This document shows positions 28,267 through 36,720 of a stretch of DNA of 64,000 nucleotides, one piece after another (the first letter of the stretch is position 1; every line of letters starts with the position of its first letter). The translations under genes were made by a program, and so were the position numbers. Origin of the DNA: Candidatus Dependentiae bacterium (GTDB lineage: Bacteria; Babelota; Babeliae; Babelales; RVW-14); the NCBI GenBank assembly GCA_018266175.1, contig JAFEAY010000021.1:186001-250000 (forward strand). Reading direction: 5' to 3'. The notes beneath the pieces were generated by a model. The model was not told where the DNA came from. It did not search any database and was given only the letters and a program-made list of their open reading frames with translations.

Positions 28267-29102
28267 TCATTGTGGCGAGGTTCATGGTCCATCACAAAAT
28301 CAGCGACAGTGTCCCAAACCTTAAAACCTGCAAGTAAGCAATCGGTAATCATATCGCATACAGTTTTCTTCGAGGCGATAAAACCTTGTTGAACTAAAAA
28401 TTTTGCAAGCTGCACGTAACCTGCAAGTCCCGGTGTATACGTCCAAAATTCAACTTCATTAAAAATAGTTTGTACTGAACTATCATGCATAATTGTTGGC
28501 CATTCAAATGACGCCCTGATGCCAGGTCTTTCGCATCCTAATTTCTCCCATAGAAGATCGGTTGAACCATAATCATCGGGCTTACGTTCGTCATCTTCAT
28601 TTCTAACAACGGTCAAAAAACAGAGACTTTGATATTTATTTAATTGTTTTACTTTTGTGCCAAGTATATACAAAAGACGCGGTAAAATTTTTTTATCTCG
28701 ATATCCAGGAATGATGATCGCTTCGCCAATATAATAATATTGCTCAACAAGTAATCCATTTTGTTTAAAAAGACGTGTCCCGTCTCTGATAATTTCAATA
28801 TCACTGGTAAAAGCACAACCGGTTAAAATACCAACAAGTTGCTTTTCATCAAACGCTTGAACTAAATAAGCATCGATCGCATTTTGTTGGTATTCAGCAA
28901 GATAATGTACCTCGTACTCTTTTTTTCCCTCATATAAATATGGGTACTCACGAAAATAAGTAATGCGCATCTGGGCAAGCGCATCAATTTCTTGATCGGT
29001 GCAATCAGTCATTTTTTTTATTTTAAAAGAAATCTCTCCGTTCAAGAAAGAGATAGAAGTACTTATACACAATAGAATTATGAATATAAAGCGAACACGC
29101 AT
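28263..29102 (-). CDS. Exported GNAT-like acetyltransferase
   Basis: A 279-aa protein from the ATG ending at 29102 (AAAAAGGAG site). The signal peptide is MRVRFIFIILLCISTSISFLNG. The mature part looks like a GNAT fold: IKKMTDCTDQEIDALAQMR at the start, LVQAFDEKQLVGILTGCAF (beta strands 2-4), and YYIGEAIIIPGYRDKKILPRLL in the position of motif A. The acetyl-CoA loop (usual RxxGxG/A) is degenerate here (YRDKKI), so catalysis is not certain. GNATs are normally cytosolic, so a leader is unusual. The 3' end overlaps the convergent phosphatase gene by 4 bases. Confidence 0.7.
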   Translation of the reverse strand: MRVRFIFIILLCISTSISFLNGEISFKIKKMTDCTDQEIDALAQMRITYFREYPYLYEGKKEYEVHYLAEYQQNAIDAYLVQAFDEKQLVGILTGCAFTSDIEIIRDGTRLFKQNGLLVEQYYYIGEAIIIPGYRDKKILPRLLYILGTKVKQLNKYQSLCFLTVVRNEDDERKPDDYGSTDLLWEKLGCERPGIRASFEWPTIMHDSSVQTIFNEVEFWTYTPGLAGYVQLAKFLVQQGFIASKKTVCDMITDCLLAGFKVWDTVADFVMDHEPRHND

Positions 29103-29193
29103 AAAATCTCCTTTTTTATTTTGCTTCACATGACGTTGTTTATTTAACCAACAAGGTCATATTATTATCAAGAGATTTACCCTAATGCAAAGA

Positions 29194-30288
29194 TCACTCT
29201 AAATCAAGTCGTGCAAATGCTTGCTCAAGGTTATTACTATCAAAAACAAATTTTTTGCTGAGCAAACAGTTAAAAATCCAGCCTATGAGCTTGCCATCTT
29301 CAAGAAGCGTTACCGGCAGTCTGCCATTAAGCATCTTAATTGTTTTTATACTTTCTGAGGTAGGACATTCAATAATTTCTCGTTTTTTAGCATTAAATAG
29401 AATTAACTGATTTTCAAAAAACAACGAATGTGAACCTATAAAAAAATCATTATTATTATTAATCTGGAGTGGGATCATAGTATCTAAAGAATCAATTCCA
29501 TCAAACTTCGAGCAAACTGCGTGTAATTTTTGAGATAGGTCTATTTTTAAAATATTACCACTCGATGTTGTAATAATAAGAACGGATCGATTTTTTAGAA
29601 AATCAAGATTGATAATGTCTTTATAGCCAATAAAGCCTTTTTTTGATGGTTGACCATAGATATAATTCACATCAATCCAATTTTGTAAACATCCATCAGA
29701 CAAGCGATACCATGATATAATACCAGAGTCATCATGCACAATAACACAATTACTGTCAGGAGTTATAACAGAAGTATTTATATTGATTTTTTTTTGCAAT
29801 CTAAAAATCATGCTATTATTTTCAAGGTCCCAAACTTCAGGTAATTCACTTTTTTTTGTAAATTGATCTGGATAAAAAATTGCAAATCTTCCATCAGGCG
29901 ATATTTTAATTGCTCTAACTATAAAGTGTTTTCTAAATATTGAAACGACAATACATTCTCGTTTTAATATTTTTCCATCATATCTAAAGAGAGCCACCAT
30001 ACCACTTGCAAAAGAAACGAGCGCTCTTCGTTGTCCAGGAATTTTTGCAAGCGAGATTACACGCTCTCCTTTATTGTGAAAAGAAAATTCCTGCTTTGTT
30101 CGCATATTAAATAATGCAAGATTTCCTGAAGCATCACCAAGTAAAAGTTCATCTTTGTCCCAGACATCAAATGCACTAACACCCGTTGCAAACTGAATCT
30201 GTTCGTATTGTGCCGCTGCACTTGAGCAATGCAATAAAAATAATGTAATCAAGATAAAAATATTTTTTCTTATTTTTTGTTTAAACAT
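29194..30288 (-). CDS. Exported beta-propeller-like protein
   Basis: A 364-aa protein with signal peptide MFKQKIRKNIFILITLFLLHCSSAAA. Blade-like repeats run through the whole chain: AFDVWDKDELLLGDASGNL, IKISPDGRFAIFYPD, VIVHDDSGIISWYRLSDG, LIITTSSGNILKIDL and VTLLEDGKLIGWIFN. The SPDGRFAIF unit is a classic propeller strand pair. It is transcribed divergently from the exported PLP enzyme. No strong ribosome site is seen at the ATG. It is related in plan to the genes at 12221 and 26261. Confidence 0.75.
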   Translation of the reverse strand: MFKQKIRKNIFILITLFLLHCSSAAAQYEQIQFATGVSAFDVWDKDELLLGDASGNLALFNMRTKQEFSFHNKGERVISLAKIPGQRRALVSFASGMVALFRYDGKILKRECIVVSIFRKHFIVRAIKISPDGRFAIFYPDQFTKKSELPEVWDLENNSMIFRLQKKININTSVITPDSNCVIVHDDSGIISWYRLSDGCLQNWIDVNYIYGQPSKKGFIGYKDIINLDFLKNRSVLIITTSSGNILKIDLSQKLHAVCSKFDGIDSLDTMIPLQINNNNDFFIGSHSLFFENQLILFNAKKREIIECPTSESIKTIKMLNGRLPVTLLEDGKLIGWIFNCLLSKKFVFDSNNLEQAFARLDLE

Positions 30289-30398
30289 GAACTATTCATT
30301 CTTCGTATTAAGGAGTACTTTTTAAATAACATCGGACAGGAAGTATAAAGAAATGACAAAAAGAAACAATGTTTTATCGCCTAAAAAAAGGAACTACT

Positions 30399-31664
30399 AT
30401 GAAAATATTTAATGTCACCCATTTTTCTTGTTTATTAATACTTACCATGACCATTTTTTTTACATCCTCTATCGGTGCGCAACGCATAGATGCAACACAA
30501 AAAATGCGACCAAGAAAACAGATCAATAGCAAACTTTCAACACCTGAGCAAAAAAAACAAATCCCCCTCTATAAGTACTTTCCAGCGCTGTGCGCAAAAT
30601 TACCCCATGTAACCCTTACGCAACTGCCAACACCAATAGAACGTTTAAGTAAACTTGAAAAAATTATTGGCACTAAAAATATTTTTATTAAACGTGATGA
30701 TTTAACAAGCCTATTGTTTGGCGGCAATAAAACTCGTAAACTTGAATTTTTGCTTGGTGATGCTCTCAATAACGATGCTCGTACAATTCTCACACGTGGT
30801 TTTGCCGGTTCCAACCACGCAGCGACTACTGCTCTGCATGCACAACAACTTGGACTACAATCAATTTTATGTTTTCTTGATCAAGAACCAACGGCCTATT
30901 TGAGGCGTAATCTACTACTCGATTTGCACACGCAATCACAATTCCGTATCTATAACACACCAGCACAACTTGATGCAGATTTGGTAGCAATTGGACGTGA
31001 ACACATTGAAGAATGCGGTCTATCGCCCTACTACATTCCGAGCGGAGGATCAAACGAAGTAGGCGTCATTGGCTACATCAATGCAGCACTTGAACTCAAA
31101 GAGCAAATCACTCAAGGACTCTTGCCTGAACCTGATTTAATATATGTTGCATTGGGCAGCGGAGGCACGGTTGCTGGACTTTTGGTTGGCTTAAAACTTG
31201 CAGGACTCAAATCAAAAATTGTTGCAATACGCGTTGATGCGCAAAGCGAACCTGATTATTTTTTGAAAAAAATTATTACTTTGTGTACACAAGCAACTGA
31301 ATACCTTACAAACCTTGATCCATCATTCCCTCAAGTATCAATCGCTCCTGATGACTTTGTCATCAACAATAATTTTTTGGGAGATGGCTATGCTATCATC
31401 TCAGAGCCTGGAGCTGAGGCAGTTAAACTTTTACAAGAACAAGAAAAAATTATGATTGATGGTACTTATGTGGGCAAGGCATTTGCCGCCCTGCTTCACG
31501 ATCTTGCAACGCAACCAATCAAAGATAAGGTTATTCTTTTTTGGAACACATTTTTTTCTGGTGATCTCAAAAATATTACTGATCAAGTTGATTATCATGC
31601 ACTTCCTGATAGGCTTCATGGATATTTTGAATGTTCACTTCAGCCACTTGATCAAGGAATATAA
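30399..31664 (+). CDS. Exported PLP enzyme, D-cysteine desulfhydrase / ACC deaminase family
   Basis: A 421-aa fold-type II PLP protein. The cofactor Lys is Lys111 in FGGNKTRKLEF, the signature of D-cysteine desulfhydrase and ACC deaminase. SNHAATTALHAQQLGL, IPSGGSNEVGVIGYINAA and VALGSGGTVAGL (phosphate loop) follow in order. From the ATG at 30399 (AAAGGAAC site) there is a signal peptide (MKIFNVTHFSCLLILTMTIFF) and a ~45-residue linker before the enzyme. Family members are normally cytosolic. It may break down D-cysteine or a related amino acid in the periplasm or outside. The stop overlaps the start of nfo by one base. Confidence 0.85.
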   Translation: MKIFNVTHFSCLLILTMTIFFTSSIGAQRIDATQKMRPRKQINSKLSTPEQKKQIPLYKYFPALCAKLPHVTLTQLPTPIERLSKLEKIIGTKNIFIKRDDLTSLLFGGNKTRKLEFLLGDALNNDARTILTRGFAGSNHAATTALHAQQLGLQSILCFLDQEPTAYLRRNLLLDLHTQSQFRIYNTPAQLDADLVAIGREHIEECGLSPYYIPSGGSNEVGVIGYINAALELKEQITQGLLPEPDLIYVALGSGGTVAGLLVGLKLAGLKSKIVAIRVDAQSEPDYFLKKIITLCTQATEYLTNLDPSFPQVSIAPDDFVINNNFLGDGYAIISEPGAEAVKLLQEQEKIMIDGTYVGKAFAALLHDLATQPIKDKVILFWNTFFSGDLKNITDQVDYHALPDRLHGYFECSLQPLDQGI

Positions 31665-32509
31665 TGACTAAAAAGATTCTTATTGGGGCTCATATGTCTG
31701 GCGCAGGATCACTTCATCTTGCCTTTGATCGAGGCGAAGAAGTTGGCTGTACCGCCATGCAAATTTTTACCAAAAGCAATCGCTCGTGGCACGAAAAACC
31801 ACTGACCAATGATCAAATCGAAAATTTTAAAGCCCGTTGGAAAACATCTTCAATTGAATCGATAATGGTACATGCTTCGTATCTGATCAACATAGGATCA
31901 AGCAAACCAGACGTTGAGCAAAAAGCGGTCAAAGCATTAATCGACGAAGTGCAGCGCTGCAACCAACTCAACATTCCTTATTTGGTACTTCACCCAGGCT
32001 CACACCTCGGTGCTGGCGAAGAAATTTGTATTAAACAAATAGCCAAAAATCTTGATCTTGTTTTTGATAAAGTTAATGGTAGAACTATGATTTTACTTGA
32101 AACCATGGCTGGCCAAGGAACCAACGTTGGCAATACTTTCGAGCAACTAGCAGCAATTCGTAGCGCATGCGAACATAAACGTAAAATCGCTATATGTCTT
32201 GATACTTGTCATATTTTTACTGCTGGCTATGAACTTACAACTGAAGATAATTATAAAAAAATTATGAAACAATTTGATGAAATTATTGGCCTAGACAATC
32301 TCAAAGCAATTCATTTGAATGATTCAAAAACAGCCTGCGGATCACGCGTTGATCGCCATGAATGCCTTGGCAAGGGACAGATTCCGCTCAAAATTTTTCA
32401 GCTCATCATGAATGATCACCGCTTAAGTGACATTCCCAAGATTCTTGAAACTCCAGATCCAGATCTATACAAACAAGAAATAGATATTTTAAAAAAAATG
32501 TGTTCATAA
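31664..32509 (+). CDS. nfo: Endonuclease IV
   Basis: A 281-aa AP endonuclease that cuts 5' of abasic sites. The zinc ligands of the family are visible: GAHMSGAGSL (His10), HASYLINIGS, HPGSHLGAGEE, LLETMAGQG (Glu), CLDTCHIFTAGYE, IHLNDSK, DRHECLGKG and ILETPDPD. Length is normal and no leader is present. The ATG overlaps the stop of the PLP gene (TAATG), implying co-transcription with it, though no functional link is evident. Confidence 0.96.
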   Translation: MTKKILIGAHMSGAGSLHLAFDRGEEVGCTAMQIFTKSNRSWHEKPLTNDQIENFKARWKTSSIESIMVHASYLINIGSSKPDVEQKAVKALIDEVQRCNQLNIPYLVLHPGSHLGAGEEICIKQIAKNLDLVFDKVNGRTMILLETMAGQGTNVGNTFEQLAAIRSACEHKRKIAICLDTCHIFTAGYELTTEDNYKKIMKQFDEIIGLDNLKAIHLNDSKTACGSRVDRHECLGKGQIPLKIFQLIMNDHRLSDIPKILETPDPDLYKQEIDILKKMCS

Positions 32510-32527
32510 AATTTGATGGGGGTGTTT

Positions 32528-33154
32528 ATGAAAATATTAAAAACAAAGATACTTATAAGTGTTCTTATGCTTATGTTTGTTAAAAACACAAATCTTTTTG
32601 GCTGGACTGCTTTAATGAAAGCATCTTATAATGGGAACTTAAATGATGTTAATAAGTTATTAAACAAAAGCACTGATAATATCCTTTATCGTTCAAAAAA
32701 GAATAAAATTAAAAAAATTCATTTTAATGGAAAAAAGTATAAACAACTGTTTCCAGCAGAATGTGATGCTTTTACTATTGCAGCTTTCTGCGGGAATCAA
32801 GAAATAACATCCGCTATTTTTCCGTATCTTGCAGATGATTACACTATTCCTGAGTTTGATGATTACGGAATAACCCCACTTATGATTGCCGTTATGTCTG
32901 GCATCAAAATACTTATTGAACGGGAATTTGAGAAAAGCTCAACAAAAATCTATAATACTCTTCCTCAAGCATTTGGTCGCTTTCCCCGAGGAACAGCTCT
33001 TGTGAATATTGCATTGGCTACTAAAAATCAAGATATCATTGAATTGGTTCAAAGATTTTACGCAATAACAACCTTATTGCCACAAGAATCCTACCAACCA
33101 TCAGATCTAACGCTCGGCATTTGTCTAACAAGACTTCGCGATCAATATGAATAA
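32528..33154 (+). CDS. Exported short ankyrin-repeat protein
   Basis: A 208-aa protein from the ATG at 32528, preceded by a GGGGG-containing site. A hydrophobic leader (MKILKTKILISVLMLMFV) is followed at once by ankyrin units: GWTALMKASYNGNLNDVNKLL, CDAFTIAAFCGNQEI and DDYGITPLMIAVMSGIKI. A Lys-rich insert (KKNKIKKIHFNGKKYK) separates the first two. It follows nfo closely and may be on its transcript. A perfect terminator lies downstream. Confidence 0.82.
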   Translation: MKILKTKILISVLMLMFVKNTNLFGWTALMKASYNGNLNDVNKLLNKSTDNILYRSKKNKIKKIHFNGKKYKQLFPAECDAFTIAAFCGNQEITSAIFPYLADDYTIPEFDDYGITPLMIAVMSGIKILIEREFEKSSTKIYNTLPQAFGRFPRGTALVNIALATKNQDIIELVQRFYAITTLLPQESYQPSDLTLGICLTRLRDQYE

Positions 33155-33172
33155 ATATTACTATTGTCTTAA

Positions 33173-33217
33173 AAACAATAAAAGCTTGGTAACTCAAAGA
33201 CCAAGCTTTTATTGTTT
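33173..33217. terminator. Bidirectional intrinsic terminator
   Basis: A perfect 18-bp stem (AAACAATAAAAGCTTGGT and its complement) with a 9-base loop, between the convergent ankyrin and substrate-binding-protein genes. Confidence 0.92.
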
Positions 33218-33232
33218 GATTTTTTAGATTAT

Positions 33233-34252
33233 TTAAATGAGATCAATTACTTTAAAAATTTTAATTTGATCATCAGAGACATGCAAACCCTGAGGTTCAA
33301 TCATTGCAGCATTCATCCGTAATTTATAACCGTGAGCAGCGCTGCATGGAATCTGAGCTGGCATCTTTTTAGACTCTAAAATTTCAAGCGCACACCGCGC
33401 ACCTTGTACACCAAACTGCCGCTCAAGGACACCAAAACCAAGAGCTGCACCGCGAGCCGGTGAGTCTAAATCGCTTGCCATTAATGTTGAACCATGCAAA
33501 CAACAGAGCTTTACAATGCTTTCAAGTGCAGAAACTGCTGTGTGATCTTTAAGTACAAGCACGACATCAACTTCTGACATTAATCCAGAAATTTTTTGAT
33601 ACACTTCATTTGGATGAAAGACCTCAGCTTTTGAAAACATAATATTTTTTGAGGTAAGAATCTGCTCAATAACCCCAGCTTCTTTGATTAAGCCAACTTG
33701 AGAAGGATTATAAACCAATAAAACATGCTTAACTGATGACTTAACTAATAACAGTAAATCAAGTTGTTCATGAAAGCGCAGTTCTTCGATAACCCCAGTT
33801 AATTGGTTACCAGAATTTTCGCACGACTCAATAATATCTTGTTCTACCGGGTCAGCAACTGCGGTAAATACCACGGGGATACTGCTTTTCTTTTTTTGAG
33901 TAACTTCTTTTGCAAGCTGCGTTGCCTTTGAACCAATCGTCATAACCAGATCAAATTGTTGTTGCACAACTTCTTCTATTTGAGCACGCATAAGCATGAC
34001 ATTATTATTGGCATTGAAAACGGTAAAGTTGTAGAAATTTTGTGATTCTTTTTCAATGGTTTGAATAAAACCTTGTGTAATTTCATCCATACTTGGATGG
34101 GTTGCTGGTTGTACCACAGCGATACGCCCCGCAATTTGTTGCTCTAACCCACGTTGCTGATTTTTTGAGAGAAGACCTCCACCCAAATAAAGCAATGTAC
34201 CGACCAAAGCAAGATTCAGCATAAAGCTGATACCTAATAAAAGCTTTTTCAT
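33233..34252 (-). CDS. ABC transporter substrate-binding protein, TrpX-like
   Basis: A 339-aa protein of the ABC substrate-binding family that includes TrpX (Pfam ABC_sub_bind). The start is the ATG ending at 34252 (AGGA site). The N-terminus is a signal or anchor helix (MKKLLLGISFMLNLALVGTLLYL). Family features are RIAVVQPATHPSMDEITQGF, the VMTIGSKATQLAKEV strand-loop, IPVVFTAVADPVEQ, and LFHEQLDLLL-like helices after GVIEELR. The ligand is typically an aromatic amino acid or similar. No permease or ATPase of this system is adjacent. Confidence 0.88.
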   Translation of the reverse strand: MKKLLLGISFMLNLALVGTLLYLGGGLLSKNQQRGLEQQIAGRIAVVQPATHPSMDEITQGFIQTIEKESQNFYNFTVFNANNNVMLMRAQIEEVVQQQFDLVMTIGSKATQLAKEVTQKKKSSIPVVFTAVADPVEQDIIESCENSGNQLTGVIEELRFHEQLDLLLLVKSSVKHVLLVYNPSQVGLIKEAGVIEQILTSKNIMFSKAEVFHPNEVYQKISGLMSEVDVVLVLKDHTAVSALESIVKLCCLHGSTLMASDLDSPARGAALGFGVLERQFGVQGARCALEILESKKMPAQIPCSAAHGYKLRMNAAMIEPQGLHVSDDQIKIFKVIDLI

Positions 34253-34555
34253 AAAAATCCTAATGTTTTTTAAATGTGAAAAGTTTATAACAATTATTTT
34301 TCGCACCAATACCAAAATACAGAATAAAAAACTGCATATAGAGTAAGGCTGTGCGAAATTTTCAGACGTGAAAAAAGTTAGAAAAATAAAGATTTAGCGC
34401 TTCAAGCGCCAGCAAGAAACTAAATGAAATGAAGCAGAGAAATTTTTATTAAATTCTATCATAATAATCCAATAATAACACAAATTATCAATTTGTCAAC
34501 TTATACAAATCGATTACTCTAACAGAATAATTAAACTGTATCGCAAGGGTTAATT

Positions 34556-35545
34556 TTACGTAAAAACAAACCAACTCCAGGTAATAAAAAACAATATTCC
34601 AGAAAATATTAGGCCCCAAAAATGGAGATAGCCGAACAAAAATGCATAAGCTATAGATGTGAGTACAACTCCAGCTACAAGGGTAAATAAAAGAACCTGA
34701 TACTTACTCCAACCTTTTTTCTGCAAATAAATAGCAAAATGATGAGGACTTCCTCGATAGGGCGCAATCCCTAAACGCAATCGAATGACAATTAAGCAGG
34801 CAACCTCAAGTAATGGAATACCTAAAATTACCGCTGGCGTGTAATAAGAATCCCATGATTGAGAGCTCCATGGAAAAAGCATTGGAATGGCAGCTAAAAA
34901 TCCACCAACGAAAAGAGCTCCCGCATCACCCAAATAAATTTTTGCAGGAGGCTTATTGTAGTATAAAAATCCAATCAATGCTCCACAAAACGTAATCAGA
35001 AGTAAGCTTGCGCTATAAATTTTGAATATGAGAGCAAGTATCAAGAATGAAACTGATGCACCCAGCGCTATCGTTGAGGAAAGTCCATCCATCACATCAA
35101 CAAGATTAAATGCATTAATAACAGAAAGCATCCAAAATGTTGAAAGTGCCAAATTTTCATACGATGAGAAAAAAATTGATTTGAGCGAGAATCCGCCTTT
35201 TAAAAAACAGAGTACTGCTATAATTTGGCCCAAAAATTTTTGTCCCGGTTTTAAAACTCTTAAGTCATCAATCAAACCAACAAACAACAATAATGTTGTT
35301 CCAAAAAGAAGCCATAAAATATGATTTTTAAATGGATAAGCCAATGCAAGCGGAGTAATAAAAGCTAAATAAACCGCCACCCCACCCATGTATGGAACAG
35401 GTGCTTGGTGATTTTTAATCTTACCATCAGGAAGATCAAGAACTTTAAGTCTATATGCTGCTTGAATTAAGAGCGGCACAATGTAGATAACCAGCAGTAA
35501 CGCAAATACAAAACAAAACAAATGTCGTTGAATAACGGCATACAT
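34556..35545 (-). CDS. Undecaprenyl-phosphate sugar-1-phosphate transferase (WecA/MraY superfamily)
   Basis: A 329-aa inner-membrane enzyme with about 10 helices that transfers a sugar-1-phosphate (GlcNAc-1-P in WecA/TagO) from a UDP-sugar to undecaprenyl phosphate, starting surface glycan synthesis. Motifs are PYMGGVAVYLAF, FVGLIDDLR (Asp pair), NAFNLVDVMDGLSS (catalytic Asp region), IYLGDAGALFVGG and GSPHHFAIYL (His motif). The His motif favours the WecA side over MraY. The ATG has a GAGGAG site. It is 21 bases downstream of lpxK, in an nusA-infB-lpxK-transferase run. Confidence 0.9.
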   Translation of the reverse strand: MYAVIQRHLFCFVFALLLVIYIVPLLIQAAYRLKVLDLPDGKIKNHQAPVPYMGGVAVYLAFITPLALAYPFKNHILWLLFGTTLLLFVGLIDDLRVLKPGQKFLGQIIAVLCFLKGGFSLKSIFFSSYENLALSTFWMLSVINAFNLVDVMDGLSSTIALGASVSFLILALIFKIYSASLLLITFCGALIGFLYYNKPPAKIYLGDAGALFVGGFLAAIPMLFPWSSQSWDSYYTPAVILGIPLLEVACLIVIRLRLGIAPYRGSPHHFAIYLQKKGWSKYQVLLFTLVAGVVLTSIAYAFLFGYLHFWGLIFSGILFFITWSWFVFT

Positions 35546-35566
35546 CCCAACACTCCTCTCTTCTTT

Positions 35567-36718
35567 TTATGAAAGCTTTTTTGTTACAACCTTCATAAAA
35601 GAATGATACTCCTGTGTGGATAAAAATTCAAATTCAACCGGAACAACATACCATGTAACCAAAGACGATTGTGAAGTTTGTGCTAAAAGCGGTGCTATTT
35701 TGCACCAGTCTTTTTGTGTGGTAATAATCCCCTGGCAACTATTTTCTACGGTTTTATGTATTAAATTTGTAATATCTTTGGAAGTGTACTTGTGATGATC
35801 TTGAAATTCAACAATTTGCGTATAACTCAATTTCAGAGAATCAAGACTTTGGAGAAATCCTAAAAACGATCCAATGCCAGCGCACGCAAGCAACGGCTTA
35901 TTTGCAAGATCATTAAGATGAATTGGTTCTTTATTATCAATTAAAATACGTGATACTTTATGTATGCCACAAAAAATATGTGTGGAAATGATTTTTTTTA
36001 AAAGATTTTTTTTAATATCCCAAATTTTTTGAGATGATACTCGGTCTGCATGAGTTAAAATAATAACATCTGCACGAGTGTAATCTTTTTCACGCAAACG
36101 CCCTGCTGGTAAACAATGACCATTTTCAAAAGGCTTACGGGCGTCGAGCAGTAAAATTTGAAAATCTTTAACTAACTGCTGGTTTTGGTAGGCATCATCC
36201 AAAATAACGATATCAAGAGCCTGTTCGTTATGATGAGCAGATTGCATTAAACAATCAAAAGCTTGTACGCGGTTTGCACCAATGGCAAGCGGCACTGAAG
36301 TATTACTGGCAATCATAAAAGCTTCATCGCCACAGTTATCTGGTCCATAAAAAATATTTTTACCGTCACTGACGAGTAAGCTTTTATTTTCAAGGTTTGC
36401 TTGTGATTTATAACCGCGCATAACAACAGCACATTGCAAGCCGGTAAGGTTTTTAATTAAAAATTGAGTAAGGACTGATTTACCTGTTCCACCAACCGAA
36501 AGGTTGCCAAGAGCAACTACTTTACATGGGGCATGATAGGGACGAAAAAATATAGGCTTGGCCTTCTGAGTAACAAAAAAGCCAAGCCTATAAATAATTT
36601 CACATATACGTAGGAAGAAGAAAATAACTTTCTCGGACAAATAAAGAACCGATGATGTTGTTGTCTTTTCCCACAACGCAATAACGTTGTCGGCTATAAT
36701 AGCTTGCAGCGTACGCAC
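35567..36718 (-). CDS. lpxK: Tetraacyldisaccharide 4'-kinase
   Basis: About 383 aa; phosphorylates the lipid A disaccharide at the inner membrane, so the organism makes lipid A. The P-loop is GNLSVGGTGKS (71-81), preceded by a membrane-associated helix region (VIFFFLRICEIIYRLGFF). MRGYKSQ, GDEAFMIA, VILDDAYQN (family DDxxQ motif) and LPAGRLRE follow in the usual order. The start is uncertain. I favour a GTG ending at 36718, two bases after the infB stop, which implies translational coupling; a TTG at 36754 would overlap infB and has no better site. Confidence 0.92.
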   Translation of the reverse strand: MRTLQAIIADNVIALWEKTTTSSVLYLSEKVIFFFLRICEIIYRLGFFVTQKAKPIFFRPYHAPCKVVALGNLSVGGTGKSVLTQFLIKNLTGLQCAVVMRGYKSQANLENKSLLVSDGKNIFYGPDNCGDEAFMIASNTSVPLAIGANRVQAFDCLMQSAHHNEQALDIVILDDAYQNQQLVKDFQILLLDARKPFENGHCLPAGRLREKDYTRADVIILTHADRVSSQKIWDIKKNLLKKIISTHIFCGIHKVSRILIDNKEPIHLNDLANKPLLACAGIGSFLGFLQSLDSLKLSYTQIVEFQDHHKYTSKDITNLIHKTVENSCQGIITTQKDWCKIAPLLAQTSQSSLVTWYVVPVEFEFLSTQEYHSFMKVVTKKLS

Positions 36719-36720
36719 GT

